33,674 nucleotides of DNA, taken from an uncultured Coriobacteriaceae bacterium (GTDB lineage: Bacteria; Actinomycetota; Coriobacteriia; Coriobacteriales; Atopobiaceae). The DNA lies in contig CADAQM010000024.1 in the NCBI GenBank assembly GCA_902790135.1, positions 1 to 33,674 of the forward strand. The letters run 5' to 3'. Positions within the stretch are counted from its first letter, which is position 1. Each line of letters begins with the position of its first letter. This document shows positions 7,678 to 18,715 of the stretch, piece by piece. The notes beneath the pieces are model-generated. The model was not told the origin of the DNA and did no database searches. It worked only from the letters and a program-made list of their open reading frames with translations. The position numbers and the translations under genes were made by a program.

Positions 7678-9207
7678 ATGGCTCGCGGGGGCATCGACAA
7701 GAAGTCGTGGGTCTTGATCGGCATTGCTGTGGCAATAGGCGTCGCGAACATCGTGCTTGCGGCCATCATGCTGTTCCCCAAGCCGTACCGTACGTCTTGG
7801 GGAGAGGAGATCGACCGTCGTGATACCTACCTGCACATCGAGGGCCAGACCTTTACGCAGGACGATCTCGAGGCCATTGCCTCGATCAGGACGCTGAAGT
7901 CACTGACGCTCGAGGACTGCAACGTGGCCGAGTGCCGTCTGCCAGACCTCAAGTTTGCCTCCAGGGGCATATACGAGCTCGAGTTCATCAACGTCGCGGG
8001 GCTTTGGGATCTGAGCTTTCTGTCCAATGTGTCGGTCGACCGCCTCGTGCTTACGGATTGCGCAAAGGTGGACGACCTCTCGACGATCAATCTGGACAAG
8101 CTCACCGAGCTGGATATCTCGGGGACGGCGGTGACAGACCTTTCGCCGTTGGCGGGCTCGAGCATATGGCAGCTCTCGTTTGCGCGCACCAAGGTGAGCG
8201 ACATCACCCCGTTAGCCAAGGTGCGAGACCTTCGACATATCGACGGCTCCGACACGCAGGTGTCCTCCCTCGACGCGATCTCGGAGTTTGTCATGCCGTC
8301 GAGCATCGATTTTTCCGGATGTCCCATCGAGGAGCTGCCGAAGGACCTCGACCTCTCCTACACCTACGAACTGGATTTGAGTCGCACGAAGATTCGCGAC
8401 TTCAGCGTGCTCGGCAAATGCATGGGGCTCGTCCGGCTCGACCTCGCTGGTAATCCTCAGCTGGAGGACCTTTCGTGGCTGGATGACGAGTCTATCCGGT
8501 CTCTCGAGCGGCTTAATCTTGCCGGGACGGGCCTTGAGAAGGATGACCTCGCTTTTCTGCACAAGTGCACTGAGCTGGAGGAGCTGTATCTTGACGGCAT
8601 AGCCCTCGGTGACCTGAACACGCTCGGTGAGCTGCGCAACCTAACCTATCTGAGCGCAGTGGGCTGCGATCTGGGAGACGTGTCTGGCATCAAGAGGCTG
8701 CCCGAGATCGAGACGCTGCTGGTCGGCTACAACCACATTGCCGATCTGTCGGGTCTGCCTGAGCCAAGCACCGAGTGGCAGGAGATGATCCTTGACCTGT
8801 CGCACAACGGGCTGACCTCGCTCAAGGGACTGCCTGCGGGAGCCTATCGGCTGCTGCTGTTGCAGGGCAACGACATCGACTACGCAACGACCCTGAGCCC
8901 AGGGGTCGACTCATACATGATCGTGACCTCGTGGAACGACAGCATCGAGAAGAGCGCCCTCAGCCAGTACAGCCGCTTCTCGAAGCTCTACGTGCTCGGC
9001 TACCCGGCGGAGAGGGGAGACGAGCCAGCCGACGGATTCAGCTCGTACCAGTTAGTGCCGACGAACCCAGATCAGGTGCTCTATGCGCTCAAGAACGATG
9101 GCTTTGACTACAGCTTGTACGTGGACTTCGAGTGGTATGTCATCTATGCCGAGTCGCAGGGCGATGGAAGTGCAGACAACGGAGAGGCATTCGAGCAGCC
9201 GTATTGA
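7678..9207 (+). CDS. Membrane-anchored leucine-rich-repeat protein
   Basis: 509 residues from the ATG at 7678, preceded by GCGGAGGA; an in-frame extension to 7540 has no membrane or domain logic. A single hydrophobic anchor covers about 10-35 (WVLIGIAVAIGVANIVLAAI), with no obvious cleavage site, so most of the chain probably lies outside the cytoplasm. From about 50 to 425 there are repeated leucine-rich units such as LTELDISGTAVTDLSPLAG and LVRLDLAGNPQLEDLSWL, resembling internalin/SDS22-type repeats of about 21-23 residues. There is no LPXTG motif. It is divergent from the clpX-like gene and upstream of clpB. The role is unknown, with protein binding at the cell surface the natural guess. 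Confidence 0.8.
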   Translation: MARGGIDKKSWVLIGIAVAIGVANIVLAAIMLFPKPYRTSWGEEIDRRDTYLHIEGQTFTQDDLEAIASIRTLKSLTLEDCNVAECRLPDLKFASRGIYELEFINVAGLWDLSFLSNVSVDRLVLTDCAKVDDLSTINLDKLTELDISGTAVTDLSPLAGSSIWQLSFARTKVSDITPLAKVRDLRHIDGSDTQVSSLDAISEFVMPSSIDFSGCPIEELPKDLDLSYTYELDLSRTKIRDFSVLGKCMGLVRLDLAGNPQLEDLSWLDDESIRSLERLNLAGTGLEKDDLAFLHKCTELEELYLDGIALGDLNTLGELRNLTYLSAVGCDLGDVSGIKRLPEIETLLVGYNHIADLSGLPEPSTEWQEMILDLSHNGLTSLKGLPAGAYRLLLLQGNDIDYATTLSPGVDSYMIVTSWNDSIEKSALSQYSRFSKLYVLGYPAERGDEPADGFSSYQLVPTNPDQVLYALKNDGFDYSLYVDFEWYVIYAESQGDGSADNGEAFEQPY

Positions 9208-9224
9208 TGCATTTATGACTATAA

Positions 9225-9256
9225 GCTAAGAAAATCTCATATAAACACACTTAGAT
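9225..9256 (+). promoter_or_regulatory. Candidate heat-shock operator upstream of clpB: two CTWAGA boxes 24 bp apart
   Basis: CTAAGA at 9226-9231 lies in GCTAAGAAAATCT, and CTTAGA at 9250-9255 lies in ACACACTTAGAT. The same two words, with the same 24-bp start-to-start spacing but in swapped order, occur upstream of hsp20 at 14907-14947. The distal end of the pair lies about 75 bp before the clpB start codon. It matches neither HAIR (HspR) nor the CtsR operator as I know them. Confidence 0.55.
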
Positions 9257-9330
9257 ATGTATACCTTCTGGCTGCGCGGGAACAATGAGAGGGAACACTG
9301 AAGAGGCCAAGCGGCCAGAAGGAGGTACCC

Positions 9331-11979
<2,649 letters not shown>

Positions 11980-12012
11980 CCGAGCTCAGGTAGCTTGATG
12001 GGTCCATGAAAC

Positions 12013-12051
12013 GATGCCCGCTTGGTGCGGTGACGCCAAGCGGGCATCTTT
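12013..12051 (+). terminator. Rho-independent terminator after clpB
   Basis: Perfect 13-bp stem GATGCCCGCTTGG (12013-12025) and CCAAGCGGGCATC (12036-12048), 10-bp loop, followed by TTTGT. It sits 34 bp after the clpB stop. Confidence 0.9.
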
Positions 12052-12101
12052 GTATTGGCATATACTTGCTCTGTCTGTAGCTAAAACGAAGGAGCAAGGC
12101 C

Positions 12102-13964
12102 ATGGACGAGCTGCCCACTTCCCATACGCGCGACGGCCGAGACATCGACGCGGGGCGCAGGGAAGAAGAAGCCCTCAATGACGAAGTCACACGCCTTATC
12201 GACGAACTGCCCACAATGGTTGCGCGCCGCGAGCATGCGGCTGGCGCTGTGATGGACGAGGTTGTCGAGCCTGTCATGGCGGAGACCGCGCTCATGGACC
12301 TGGACGAGGTGGACGACGTGGCGGTCGAGCCTGTGGCTGACGTGCCTGCCGAGCCGGAGCCCGCGGCTCCCGCCGTCGAGGCGACGGTCCTGCGCCCGCT
12401 TCCCGAGGACATTGGCAGGCCGGTGCGCGACAGCAACATCGGTGTGCGTCGCACGCGCGACTACGACCATGACGCCCAGTCGACGAACCTCGCATCAAGC
12501 GCAGACAACTTTGACACGATTCGCGAGGAGCACAGCAAGCGTGCGAGCCGAAAGGACCCCTACGCACGTGGCGCGCGCAAGGGCGAGGCGCCCGGCGAGG
12601 GCAACAGTCGCAGCAAGCTGCGCCCTCTGCTCGCACTGTTCATCATCGCCTTGGTGCTGGGTGGTGGTGGCGCGGTCCTCACCTATGGCATGGAGCTCTG
12701 GGGAGGCAAGTCGGTGCCCCACGTGGTTGGCGAGTCCCAGGCAAACGCGGAGGCCAGGATCAGGGAGAAGGGCCTGGAAGTGGTCATCGAGGCCGAGCCG
12801 GCAGACGATGCCATCGGCAAGGTGCTGCGTCAGGAGCCCGAGTCGGGAGCGCGCATACCCGAAGGCGACCCCGTCACCCTGGTCATCGCGACCAACCGGA
12901 CCATGCCCGAGGTGATCGGGCTATCCGAGGAGGAGGCGCGCGAGCTGCTGGCCGAGGCGGGTGCCGCAAACATCGAGACCAAGACCAAGCCTTCGAGCAA
13001 GGCAGAGGGGACCGTCATCGACGTGAGCCCCGCAGCAGGCGAGGCGTTTGTCTCGCGTGGCGTGGTCACGCTTACCGTGGCGGCGCCTTACCGCGTGCCC
13101 GACGTGATTGGTAAGAAGGAGTCCGACGCCGTCCAGGCCATAGAGGCCGAGGGCTTCAAGGCCAAGGTCAGCTACGTCAAGTCGGACAAGACGGTCCGCA
13201 CGGTGGTAGAGACCTCGCCCGGCCCAGGCGAGACCATAGACGAGGGAGGCACCGTCAAGGTGAAGGTCTCGTCCCCCTATCCCGAAAGCGCCTTGCACCT
13301 GGCGGAGTACTTCGCCCACTCGTCTCAGGACGTGGATACCTACCTGCAGAAAGAGGGCTACGCCTTTGGAAAGGGCTATGTCGACACCAACGGCAACGCC
13401 GTGACGGCCTACGTCTCCGACAACGCAGGCAACATCACCTTCTCCTCCACGCCGTACTCCCACACCGTGAGCTTCCCCGGTAAGAGCGACACGAACGTGC
13501 TGTCCACGGGTACGCCCTTCGTCGGCGTCCGTCTCGACTTCCCCGCATGGCAGGTCCCCCATGGCTACGAGCAGTCTGCCATCGACGAGCTGGTGGAGCA
13601 GTGTGGCTTCAAGGGGCAGAACGACATCTGCAACAACGCGTCGATGATACTGCCCGCGGGAACCGCTGCGACCTCGGCGACCTTTGTCTGCGCCAGCGGC
13701 AGGATGGACAATCTGGTGTGGACGATCCTCATCGTGGGCAACAACGGCAGCGTGCGCGCCTCCGCCACCTGTGCGAAGGAGGGAATCTACTCCCTCGACG
13801 ACCTCAATCAGTTTGGGGGCAGCGTGGCGCAGTTCGTGGCCTATCAGGAGGTCTACCTCTCGCCCGAGTATCAGGTGAAAGAAGAGAAGAAGGACGAGAA
13901 GGACAAGGATTCCAAGTCGGATGACAAGGACAACGAGAAGAAGGACGAGGCGAGCAATGGCTAG
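12102..13964 (+). CDS. PASTA-domain membrane protein lacking a kinase domain
   Basis: 620 residues with AAGGAGC as ribosome site. Residues 1-160 are acidic and probably disordered, with a basic stretch before one membrane helix (about 168-195, LRPLLALFIIALVLGGGGAV). Outside the membrane three PASTA repeats follow (about 205-268, 269-333 and 334-400), each with the [VM]P.[VV][IV]G start: VPHVVGESQANAEA, MPEVIGLSEEEARE, VPDVIGKKESDAVQ. The remaining C-terminal 215 residues are unrecognised and end in a Lys/Asp/Glu-rich tail. PASTA domains bind muropeptides or beta-lactams, usually as sensors of Ser/Thr kinases such as PknB. No kinase domain is present here. The small downstream ORF overlaps its stop and is coupled. 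Confidence 0.85.
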   Translation: MDELPTSHTRDGRDIDAGRREEEALNDEVTRLIDELPTMVARREHAAGAVMDEVVEPVMAETALMDLDEVDDVAVEPVADVPAEPEPAAPAVEATVLRPLPEDIGRPVRDSNIGVRRTRDYDHDAQSTNLASSADNFDTIREEHSKRASRKDPYARGARKGEAPGEGNSRSKLRPLLALFIIALVLGGGGAVLTYGMELWGGKSVPHVVGESQANAEARIREKGLEVVIEAEPADDAIGKVLRQEPESGARIPEGDPVTLVIATNRTMPEVIGLSEEEARELLAEAGAANIETKTKPSSKAEGTVIDVSPAAGEAFVSRGVVTLTVAAPYRVPDVIGKKESDAVQAIEAEGFKAKVSYVKSDKTVRTVVETSPGPGETIDEGGTVKVKVSSPYPESALHLAEYFAHSSQDVDTYLQKEGYAFGKGYVDTNGNAVTAYVSDNAGNITFSSTPYSHTVSFPGKSDTNVLSTGTPFVGVRLDFPAWQVPHGYEQSAIDELVEQCGFKGQNDICNNASMILPAGTAATSATFVCASGRMDNLVWTILIVGNNGSVRASATCAKEGIYSLDDLNQFGGSVAQFVAYQEVYLSPEYQVKEEKKDEKDKDSKSDDKDNEKKDEASNG

Positions 13965-14139
13965 CGGTGAGCCCAGCAAGAAGGACGCAAAGACGACCAA
14001 GACCGCGCCTCGCGACACCACGCCCGCGGTGGACCGCACGTACCTGCGCGCTGCGAACGAGGATGATGACGGATACGACCCCTATTCGGATCGACCTGTG
14101 TCACCCGAGCCACTCTTCGAGCGCGACCCTTGGGCCTAA
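13957..14139 (+). CDS. Small hydrophilic protein, translationally coupled to the PASTA protein
   Basis: 60 residues (MASGEPSKKDAKTTKTAPRD at the start) whose ATG overlaps the PASTA stop by 8 bp, with a purine-rich AGGACGAGG upstream. The chain is Lys/Thr-rich, then acidic (EDDDGYDPYSD), and ends FERDPWA. It has no membrane segment, Cys or known domain and looks disordered. The stop-start overlap supports real expression. Function is unknown; a partner of the PASTA protein's cytoplasmic part is possible. Confidence 0.55.
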   Translation: MASGEPSKKDAKTTKTAPRDTTPAVDRTYLRAANEDDDGYDPYSDRPVSPEPLFERDPWA

Positions 14140-14187
14140 GCCAGAGCCGAAGCCAACTGAATAGCTATGGAAAGGGCGTGCTGGACG

Positions 14188-14802
14188 CTAGTTCAGCACG
14201 TTCTGCATCATGTTCCAGATGAGCATGGCAGCCAGCACAAGCAGGATGATGACGGCAAACAGCGCCAGCACGGAGTTGCGACGGCGCGCCCGCTCACGCG
14301 AGGCAAAGATGCTGCGACGACCCTTTGGGATCTCGAGGTACTGGCCATAGCGGCTGCCCTTGACGCGCGACATGTTGTTGCGCGCGCGGCGATACTCCAT
14401 GCCGGAGAGCGGCGTGGCCCCACCGACGCTGATGTTGGAGTCGTGCGTGTAGGTGGCCGAGGACTCGCTGTCGTCGTTGAGGTCGTCGAGGGTGCCCTGG
14501 CTGCGGTGCGGCGTGCGTTTGCGCACGTAGCGTGGTGCGGAAGGGGCGGATGCCGTGCTGAAGGAGGGACTGTCGTTGCTGGTGGAGGGGATGCTAGGCA
14601 TCGAACCCGTCGAGGACGCTGCGAGTGGGATGGATCCAGTGCCCTGGAGCAGGTTGTCGTTGCCGCTGAACGTTGCGTTGCCCTGCTCGGCAGACGGGAA
14701 GTCGCCGTTGTTCACAACGGGAATCGAGTGAGCAAGGTTTTGCTGGGCGGCGTTGCCTGCCTCATGCGATGGCACGCGGCGCGTGCTCTGGCGGTCGTCC
14801 AT
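14188..14802 (-). CDS. Ser/Asn-rich protein with a single C-terminal membrane anchor
   Basis: 204 residues; the ATG at 14802 has CGGAGGA on its strand. The first 90 residues are low in complexity (Ser, Asn, Pro, Gly). A basic part follows (about 92-175, rich in Arg), with RVKGSRYGQYLEIPKGRRSI just before the anchor. The last 25 residues are one hydrophobic helix (VLALFAVIILLVLAAMLIWN) ending MMQNVLN. This is a tail-anchored layout with the N-terminus in the cytoplasm. I do not recognise the family. It is convergent with the PASTA/small ORF pair and divergent from hsp20. A weak hairpin (14177-14200) at the convergent junction could end transcription both ways. Confidence 0.65.
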   Translation of the reverse strand: MDDRQSTRRVPSHEAGNAAQQNLAHSIPVVNNGDFPSAEQGNATFSGNDNLLQGTGSIPLAASSTGSMPSIPSTSNDSPSFSTASAPSAPRYVRKRTPHRSQGTLDDLNDDSESSATYTHDSNISVGGATPLSGMEYRRARNNMSRVKGSRYGQYLEIPKGRRSIFASRERARRRNSVLALFAVIILLVLAAMLIWNMMQNVLN

Positions 14803-14906
14803 GGTTCCTCCGAAGTGCTACTGACGTTCGCCTTATTCTAGTGCAGCTCTTGCCGTGCGGGGAGAGATTTGTCATAACCGTAAGAAACAACAGGACTTTA
14901 TATAGA

Positions 14907-14947
14907 CACACTTAGATTTGATGCGTCTATGGAGCTTAGAAAATCTT
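14907..14947 (+). promoter_or_regulatory. Candidate heat-shock operator upstream of hsp20: two CTTAGA boxes 24 bp apart
   Basis: CTTAGA at 14912-14917 (within ACACACTTAGAT) and at 14936-14941 (within GCTTAGAAAATCT). The 12-mer ACACACTTAGAT is identical to the clpB copy at 9245-9256, and the flanks also match (TATA-A-ACACACTTAGAT-TG). GCTTAGAAAATCT differs by one base from the clpB word. It lies about 120-160 bp before the hsp20 ATG, leaving a long 5' leader. Confidence 0.55.
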
Positions 14948-15066
14948 GATTTGACAGTATAAAAGCCATGGGGTGGGGAACAAATACACATGACACCCGG
15001 GATGCCCCAGGAGGCATCCAACCAGGGAGGCGAGAGAGAATCGCCTCAACGAAAGGACTGGTAACC

Positions 15067-15498
15067 ATGGCAAGCATGATTCCGTACAGCAACTACGAGC
15101 GCGCGCTGCGCAGGCAGTTCCCCTTCGACGTTTTCGATGACATCTTTGCCTCGCCGCTGACCGCCGTCAACTCCAACGACGCATTCAAGATGGACGTCGA
15201 GGACACCGGCGACGCATATGTGGTCAGCGCGTATCTCGCTGGCGTCAACCGCGATGAGATCGATGTCGAGCTCAACGAGGGGCGCCTGTCCATCTCCGTC
15301 GAGAAGACCGAGACCGAGGAGGAGAGCGGCAAGAACTACCTCCACAAGGAGACCCACTCCTGGAGCGCCTCGCGTGGCGTGTATCTCAAGGATGCCGCGA
15401 CGGCTGGCCTGTCCGCCAAGCTCGACAACGGCGTGCTGACCATCAACGTCCCCAAGCAGGACGAGAAGGCCAACGTCACCAAGGTTTCGATCGACTAG
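15067..15498 (+). CDS. hsp20: Hsp20/alpha-crystallin small heat-shock protein
   Basis: 143 residues from the ATG at 15067, with GAAAGG upstream; an in-frame ATG at 14968 would add an implausible Gly/Arg leader. The start MASMIPYSNYERALRRQFPFDVFDDIF is a typical short N-arm. The alpha-crystallin domain covers about 35-130: FKMDVEDTGDAYVVSAYLAGV, ISVEKTETEEES, and the late conserved stretch AKLDNGVLTINVPK (A-x-x-x-n-GVL). Small heat-shock proteins hold unfolding clients for DnaK/ClpB. The gene is monocistronic with its own terminator and the promoter motif shared with clpB. Confidence 0.95.
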   Translation: MASMIPYSNYERALRRQFPFDVFDDIFASPLTAVNSNDAFKMDVEDTGDAYVVSAYLAGVNRDEIDVELNEGRLSISVEKTETEEESGKNYLHKETHSWSASRGVYLKDAATAGLSAKLDNGVLTINVPKQDEKANVTKVSID

Positions 15499-15523
15499 CG
15501 TTTAGTACAAAGCAAGGGTAACG

Positions 15524-15561
15524 AGGTCCCGTCGGCCAGAAATGGTTGGCGGGACCTTTCT
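15524..15561 (+). terminator. Rho-independent terminator after hsp20
   Basis: AGGTCCCG (15524-15531) pairs with CGGGACCT (15550-15557), followed by TTCT. Being a palindrome between convergent genes, it may also serve the minus-strand metallo-beta-lactamase-fold gene ending at 15596. Confidence 0.7.
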
Positions 15562-15595
15562 GTGTCGGGCTTGATCCTTCGACTGTCCGGAATCG

Positions 15596-16372
15596 CTACC
15601 AGATGGTGAGGGGCTCCGTCTGGCTGGCCACAAGCACCTCTGCCTGCGTGCCCACTGCCTCGCAAAGCGCGTCATGCGCGAGCTCGGGCAGGTTGTTCTT
15701 CTGCGAGATGTGCATGGCAACGACAGTCTGGGTCTCAGATGTGAGCAATTGCGGCAGGGCTTCTGCAGCTTGGGCGTTGGAGAGGTGGCCATGGTTTCCG
15801 CCAACGCGTTTCTGCAGGAAATAGGGGTAGGGACCCGTTGCCAGCATCTCGCGGTCGTGGTTTGCCTCGATGCCCAGGATGCGGCAACCGCGCAAGGCCT
15901 CGAGGGCCTGCTTGGTGAGGATGCCCGTGTCGGTTGCCCAGGCGAGGGCATCGACGAGATGGTTTTGCTCCCACCTCTCAAAACGGAAGCAGATGGGGTC
16001 GGCAACGTCATGCGAGAGGGGAAAGGCCTGGACGCGCATGCCGCCGAGTGAGAGGGTCACGTCGCGCGCAACGGTAGTGAAGGGCAGCGCCGCTAGGGTC
16101 GGGCGCGCATGGGCGGTGCCGAACGTGGCATAGACCGGCCCATCAAAGTGCTTGCACACCACGGGCAGACCGCTCGTGTGGTCGGTGTGCTCGTGAGTGA
16201 CGAGAATCGCCTCCACGCGCGAGAGGTCGACCTCTGCCGCGTCTGCGCGACGGTGCAGCTCGCGGCGGGAGATGCCGCAATCCACGAGCACCGATCCGCT
16301 CGGACCCTCGACCACGGCAGCATTGCCCTTTGACCCGCTTGCCAGAATATGAAGATGGATGGATGCGTCCAT
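15596..16372 (-). CDS. Metallo-beta-lactamase-fold hydrolase, YycJ/WalJ-like
   Basis: 258 residues, ATG at 16372 preceded by AGAGG on its strand. The start IHLHILASGSKGNAAVVE and the metal motif HEHTDH (60-65) are characteristic of the YycJ/WalJ-type branch of the fold. Further metal ligands are expected in PLSHDVADP, GIEANHD and VVAMHISQKNN. WalJ-type proteins are thought to be nucleases linked to replication and cell-wall signalling in Firmicutes; here the walRK context is absent, so only the family is called. It is divergent from tilS. Confidence 0.85.
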   Translation of the reverse strand: MDASIHLHILASGSKGNAAVVEGPSGSVLVDCGISRRELHRRADAAEVDLSRVEAILVTHEHTDHTSGLPVVCKHFDGPVYATFGTAHARPTLAALPFTTVARDVTLSLGGMRVQAFPLSHDVADPICFRFERWEQNHLVDALAWATDTGILTKQALEALRGCRILGIEANHDREMLATGPYPYFLQKRVGGNHGHLSNAQAAEALPQLLTSETQTVVAMHISQKNNLPELAHDALCEAVGTQAEVLVASQTEPLTIW

Positions 16373-16518
16373 GCGTACCTCTCACGATGTCAACCACGCA
16401 AGGGTAGCAGAAGCGACGGACACGACAAGGCGGCACACGAAAGCGCGAGCATGCGCCGCGCCCCCGATTGCGCGTGAAGGATGTACTATGGTCGAACGGT
16501 TTGATGAGAGGGGGACGT

Positions 16519-18036
16519 GTGCCAAGCGTCATGCGCAGATACGCCGGCGGCGAGGGCCGCTTTGACCGCCCGTCGGGGCAGGAGGATCCCGACCGCGGCG
16601 CACCGGTCGTGCTGATGGTATCCGGTGGCGCCGATTCCACGGCGCTTCTCGTGATGGCAGCAACCTCCAAGCTCGACATCGACGACGGCCGCGGCCCGGC
16701 GCGCATCGCGCGCGAGCGACTCCATGTGCTGCACGTCAACCACTGCCTGCGCGGCATGGACGCCGAGGAGGACGAGGAGTTTGTCCGCGAGCTGTCCGCG
16801 CGCTACGGCATCCCCTGCACGGTGCGACGCATCGACGTCGCAGCAAGAGCCGAGGAGGCCCGACAGCGCGGCAACGCGACCTCGGGCAATGTCGAAAACG
16901 CAGGTCGAGAGGCTCGTTACGCCGCTGCGACCGAGCTCGCCAACCGTCTGGCGAAGGAGCACGGCGTCCCGCGCTCGTCGGTGCGCATCCTGACTGCCCA
17001 CACCGCAAACGACCGCGCCGAGACCTTCTTCATGAACGCGATCCGCGGCACCGGGCCCGCCGGGCTCTCGTCCATCCCGCGCCGGCGCAATCGCATCGTG
17101 CGGCCACTCATCGACCTGACGCACGACCAGCTCTGTGACATGCTGCGCATGCGCGGCATCGTCTGGCGCGAGGACGACACCAACCACGACACGCGCTATC
17201 TGCGCGCCTACGTGCGCCACGAGCTCATGCCCGTGGCCAAGCGCCGCAACGCCCGCGTCGCCGCGAGCCTGGCAACCACCTGCGACATCCTCTCCGACGA
17301 GGACGCCTACCTCAACCAGCTGGCATCGCGTGCATACCGTGACCTGCTGCGACGCGAGGACGAGGGCGTGGTGGCCCTCGATGCGGCCCGCTTGGCGGCC
17401 TCTGAGGTGGCGCTTGCGCGCCGCGTCGTGCGCAAGGCGCTCCTGGTGGCCTGTCCGGGCGCACGCCTGGAGGCGCGGCACGTAGCCTCGGTGCTGCAGC
17501 TGGTTGCAGCGGGCAAGGGCTCGTGCATGGTGCCGGTGGACGTGGACGTGCGTGTAGAGTTTGGCCTGCTCATCGTGCGTGCCGACCGAGGCGCGAGCGA
17601 GCATCTGGCTGCCTGGCTCGAGGTACCCGGCGAGCTCGACCTGCCGGATGGAGGCAAGATCCAGGCTCAGTTGACGCAGGTGCCGGCAGGCTCTCGTGCG
17701 GAGGACGTCGCGCGTGCCCATGGCGCGGAGTGGCAGGGCCGCTCGGTGCTGCTCGACGCAGCCGCAGCTGGCATCGACCACACTCAGGGCGGGCGACTCT
17801 GGGTGGACAGCCTGCAGCCAGGAGACGTGCTCTGCCCGCTCGGCATGCACGGTCAGTCCAAGAAGCTCTCCGACCTGCTCGCGGAGGCGCACGTCCCGGT
17901 GGCCGACCGCGCGTCGGTGCCCATCGTGCGCAGGTCGTGCACGGGCCACGTTTTGTGGGTCGCCGGCATCCGCGCAGACGAGCGCGTACGCGTTACACCT
18001 GACACAAAAACGCTGCTAGAACTGACGTTGCTGTGA
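16519..18036 (+). CDS. tilS: TilS, tRNA(Ile)-lysidine synthase
   Basis: 505 residues from the GTG at 16519, chosen because GAGAGGGGG lies 4 bp upstream. In-frame alternatives are TTG 16468, ATG 16504 and ATG 16531. The PP-loop motif MVSGGADSTALLVMA follows within 35 residues, then LHVNHCLRGMDAEED and the TAHTANDRAETFFMNAIRGTG motif typical of TilS. The TilS substrate-binding region and C-terminal domain follow (LGMHGQSKKLSDLLAEAHVP). The enzyme puts lysine on C34 of tRNA-Ile(CAU), changing its decoding to AUA. It is followed by hpt and ftsH, the widespread bacterial order. Confidence 0.92.
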   Translation: MPSVMRRYAGGEGRFDRPSGQEDPDRGAPVVLMVSGGADSTALLVMAATSKLDIDDGRGPARIARERLHVLHVNHCLRGMDAEEDEEFVRELSARYGIPCTVRRIDVAARAEEARQRGNATSGNVENAGREARYAAATELANRLAKEHGVPRSSVRILTAHTANDRAETFFMNAIRGTGPAGLSSIPRRRNRIVRPLIDLTHDQLCDMLRMRGIVWREDDTNHDTRYLRAYVRHELMPVAKRRNARVAASLATTCDILSDEDAYLNQLASRAYRDLLRREDEGVVALDAARLAASEVALARRVVRKALLVACPGARLEARHVASVLQLVAAGKGSCMVPVDVDVRVEFGLLIVRADRGASEHLAAWLEVPGELDLPDGGKIQAQLTQVPAGSRAEDVARAHGAEWQGRSVLLDAAAAGIDHTQGGRLWVDSLQPGDVLCPLGMHGQSKKLSDLLAEAHVPVADRASVPIVRRSCTGHVLWVAGIRADERVRVTPDTKTLLELTLL

Positions 18037-18117
18037 TGGGCGGGTGGGGCGAGCGCTAACCATAACAGCCTCTGGTAAGATTTAGCGGATATGCCTATAT
18101 GACTTACTGGAGGCCTC

Positions 18118-18675
18118 ATGGAAGATCAAGCTCAGCTGAATCCTGACATCGAGAGCGTCATTCTGAGCGAGCAGGACATTGCTTCTATCGTCAAGCGCCT
18201 GGGAGACGAGATCTCCCTCGACTACGCCGACAAGGACCCGCTGATCGTGGCGGTCCTGCGCGGCGCGTTCGTCTTCATGGGCGATCTCGTGCGTGCCATC
18301 AAGGTGCCTTGCACGGTGGACTTCATGGCCGTGTCCAGCTACGGCGCGGGCGTCAAGAGCTCCGGCGAGGTACGCATCGTCAAGGACCTCGACACCAAGC
18401 TCGAGGGACGCCACGTGATCATTGCCGAGGACATCCTCGACTCCGGTCTCACCCTGTCCTACCTCATGCGTCTGTTGGGCGAGCGCAAGCCTGCCTCCAT
18501 CCGCATCTGCGCATTTGCAGTCAAGGACGTGCCGGGCAAGAAGCCCGCCGTCGCACCGACCTACGTGGGCACCCATGTGCCCAACTCCTTCATCGTGGGC
18601 TACGGCCTCGACTACGCAGAGCACTACCGCAACCTTCCGTATGTCGGCGTGCTCAAGCCTGAGGTGTACAGCTAA
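18118..18675 (+). CDS. hpt: Hypoxanthine phosphoribosyltransferase
   Basis: 185 residues, ribosome site GGAGG 6 bp before the ATG. The PRPP-binding motif IIAEDILDSGLTLSYL is at about 100-115, with VLRGAFVFMGDL (about 45-56), VDFMAVSSYG before it and YVGTHVPNSFIVGYGLDYAEHYRNLPYVG near the end, all as in bacterial HPRT. It converts hypoxanthine or guanine plus PRPP to IMP or GMP. It lies between tilS and ftsH, 81 bp after tilS. A TAAGAT hexamer at about 18076 could be a promoter -10 of its own. Confidence 0.95.
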   Translation: MEDQAQLNPDIESVILSEQDIASIVKRLGDEISLDYADKDPLIVAVLRGAFVFMGDLVRAIKVPCTVDFMAVSSYGAGVKSSGEVRIVKDLDTKLEGRHVIIAEDILDSGLTLSYLMRLLGERKPASIRICAFAVKDVPGKKPAVAPTYVGTHVPNSFIVGYGLDYAEHYRNLPYVGVLKPEVYS

Positions 18676-18715
18676 CCCGCGTTTCCTGAGTATCTAAGCA
18701 AGCAAGGAGGCCATA

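Noticed and set aside
9208..9330. HAIR operator for HspR upstream of clpB
   Set aside because: No CTTGAGT-N7-ACTCAAG or close variant was found; the visible repeat is a different two-box motif.
12013..12051. Resemblance of the clpB terminator (CGCTTGGTGC) to the 41-bp array box
   Set aside because: The match is within a perfect terminator stem-loop and is single, without the 41-bp spacing; treated as chance.
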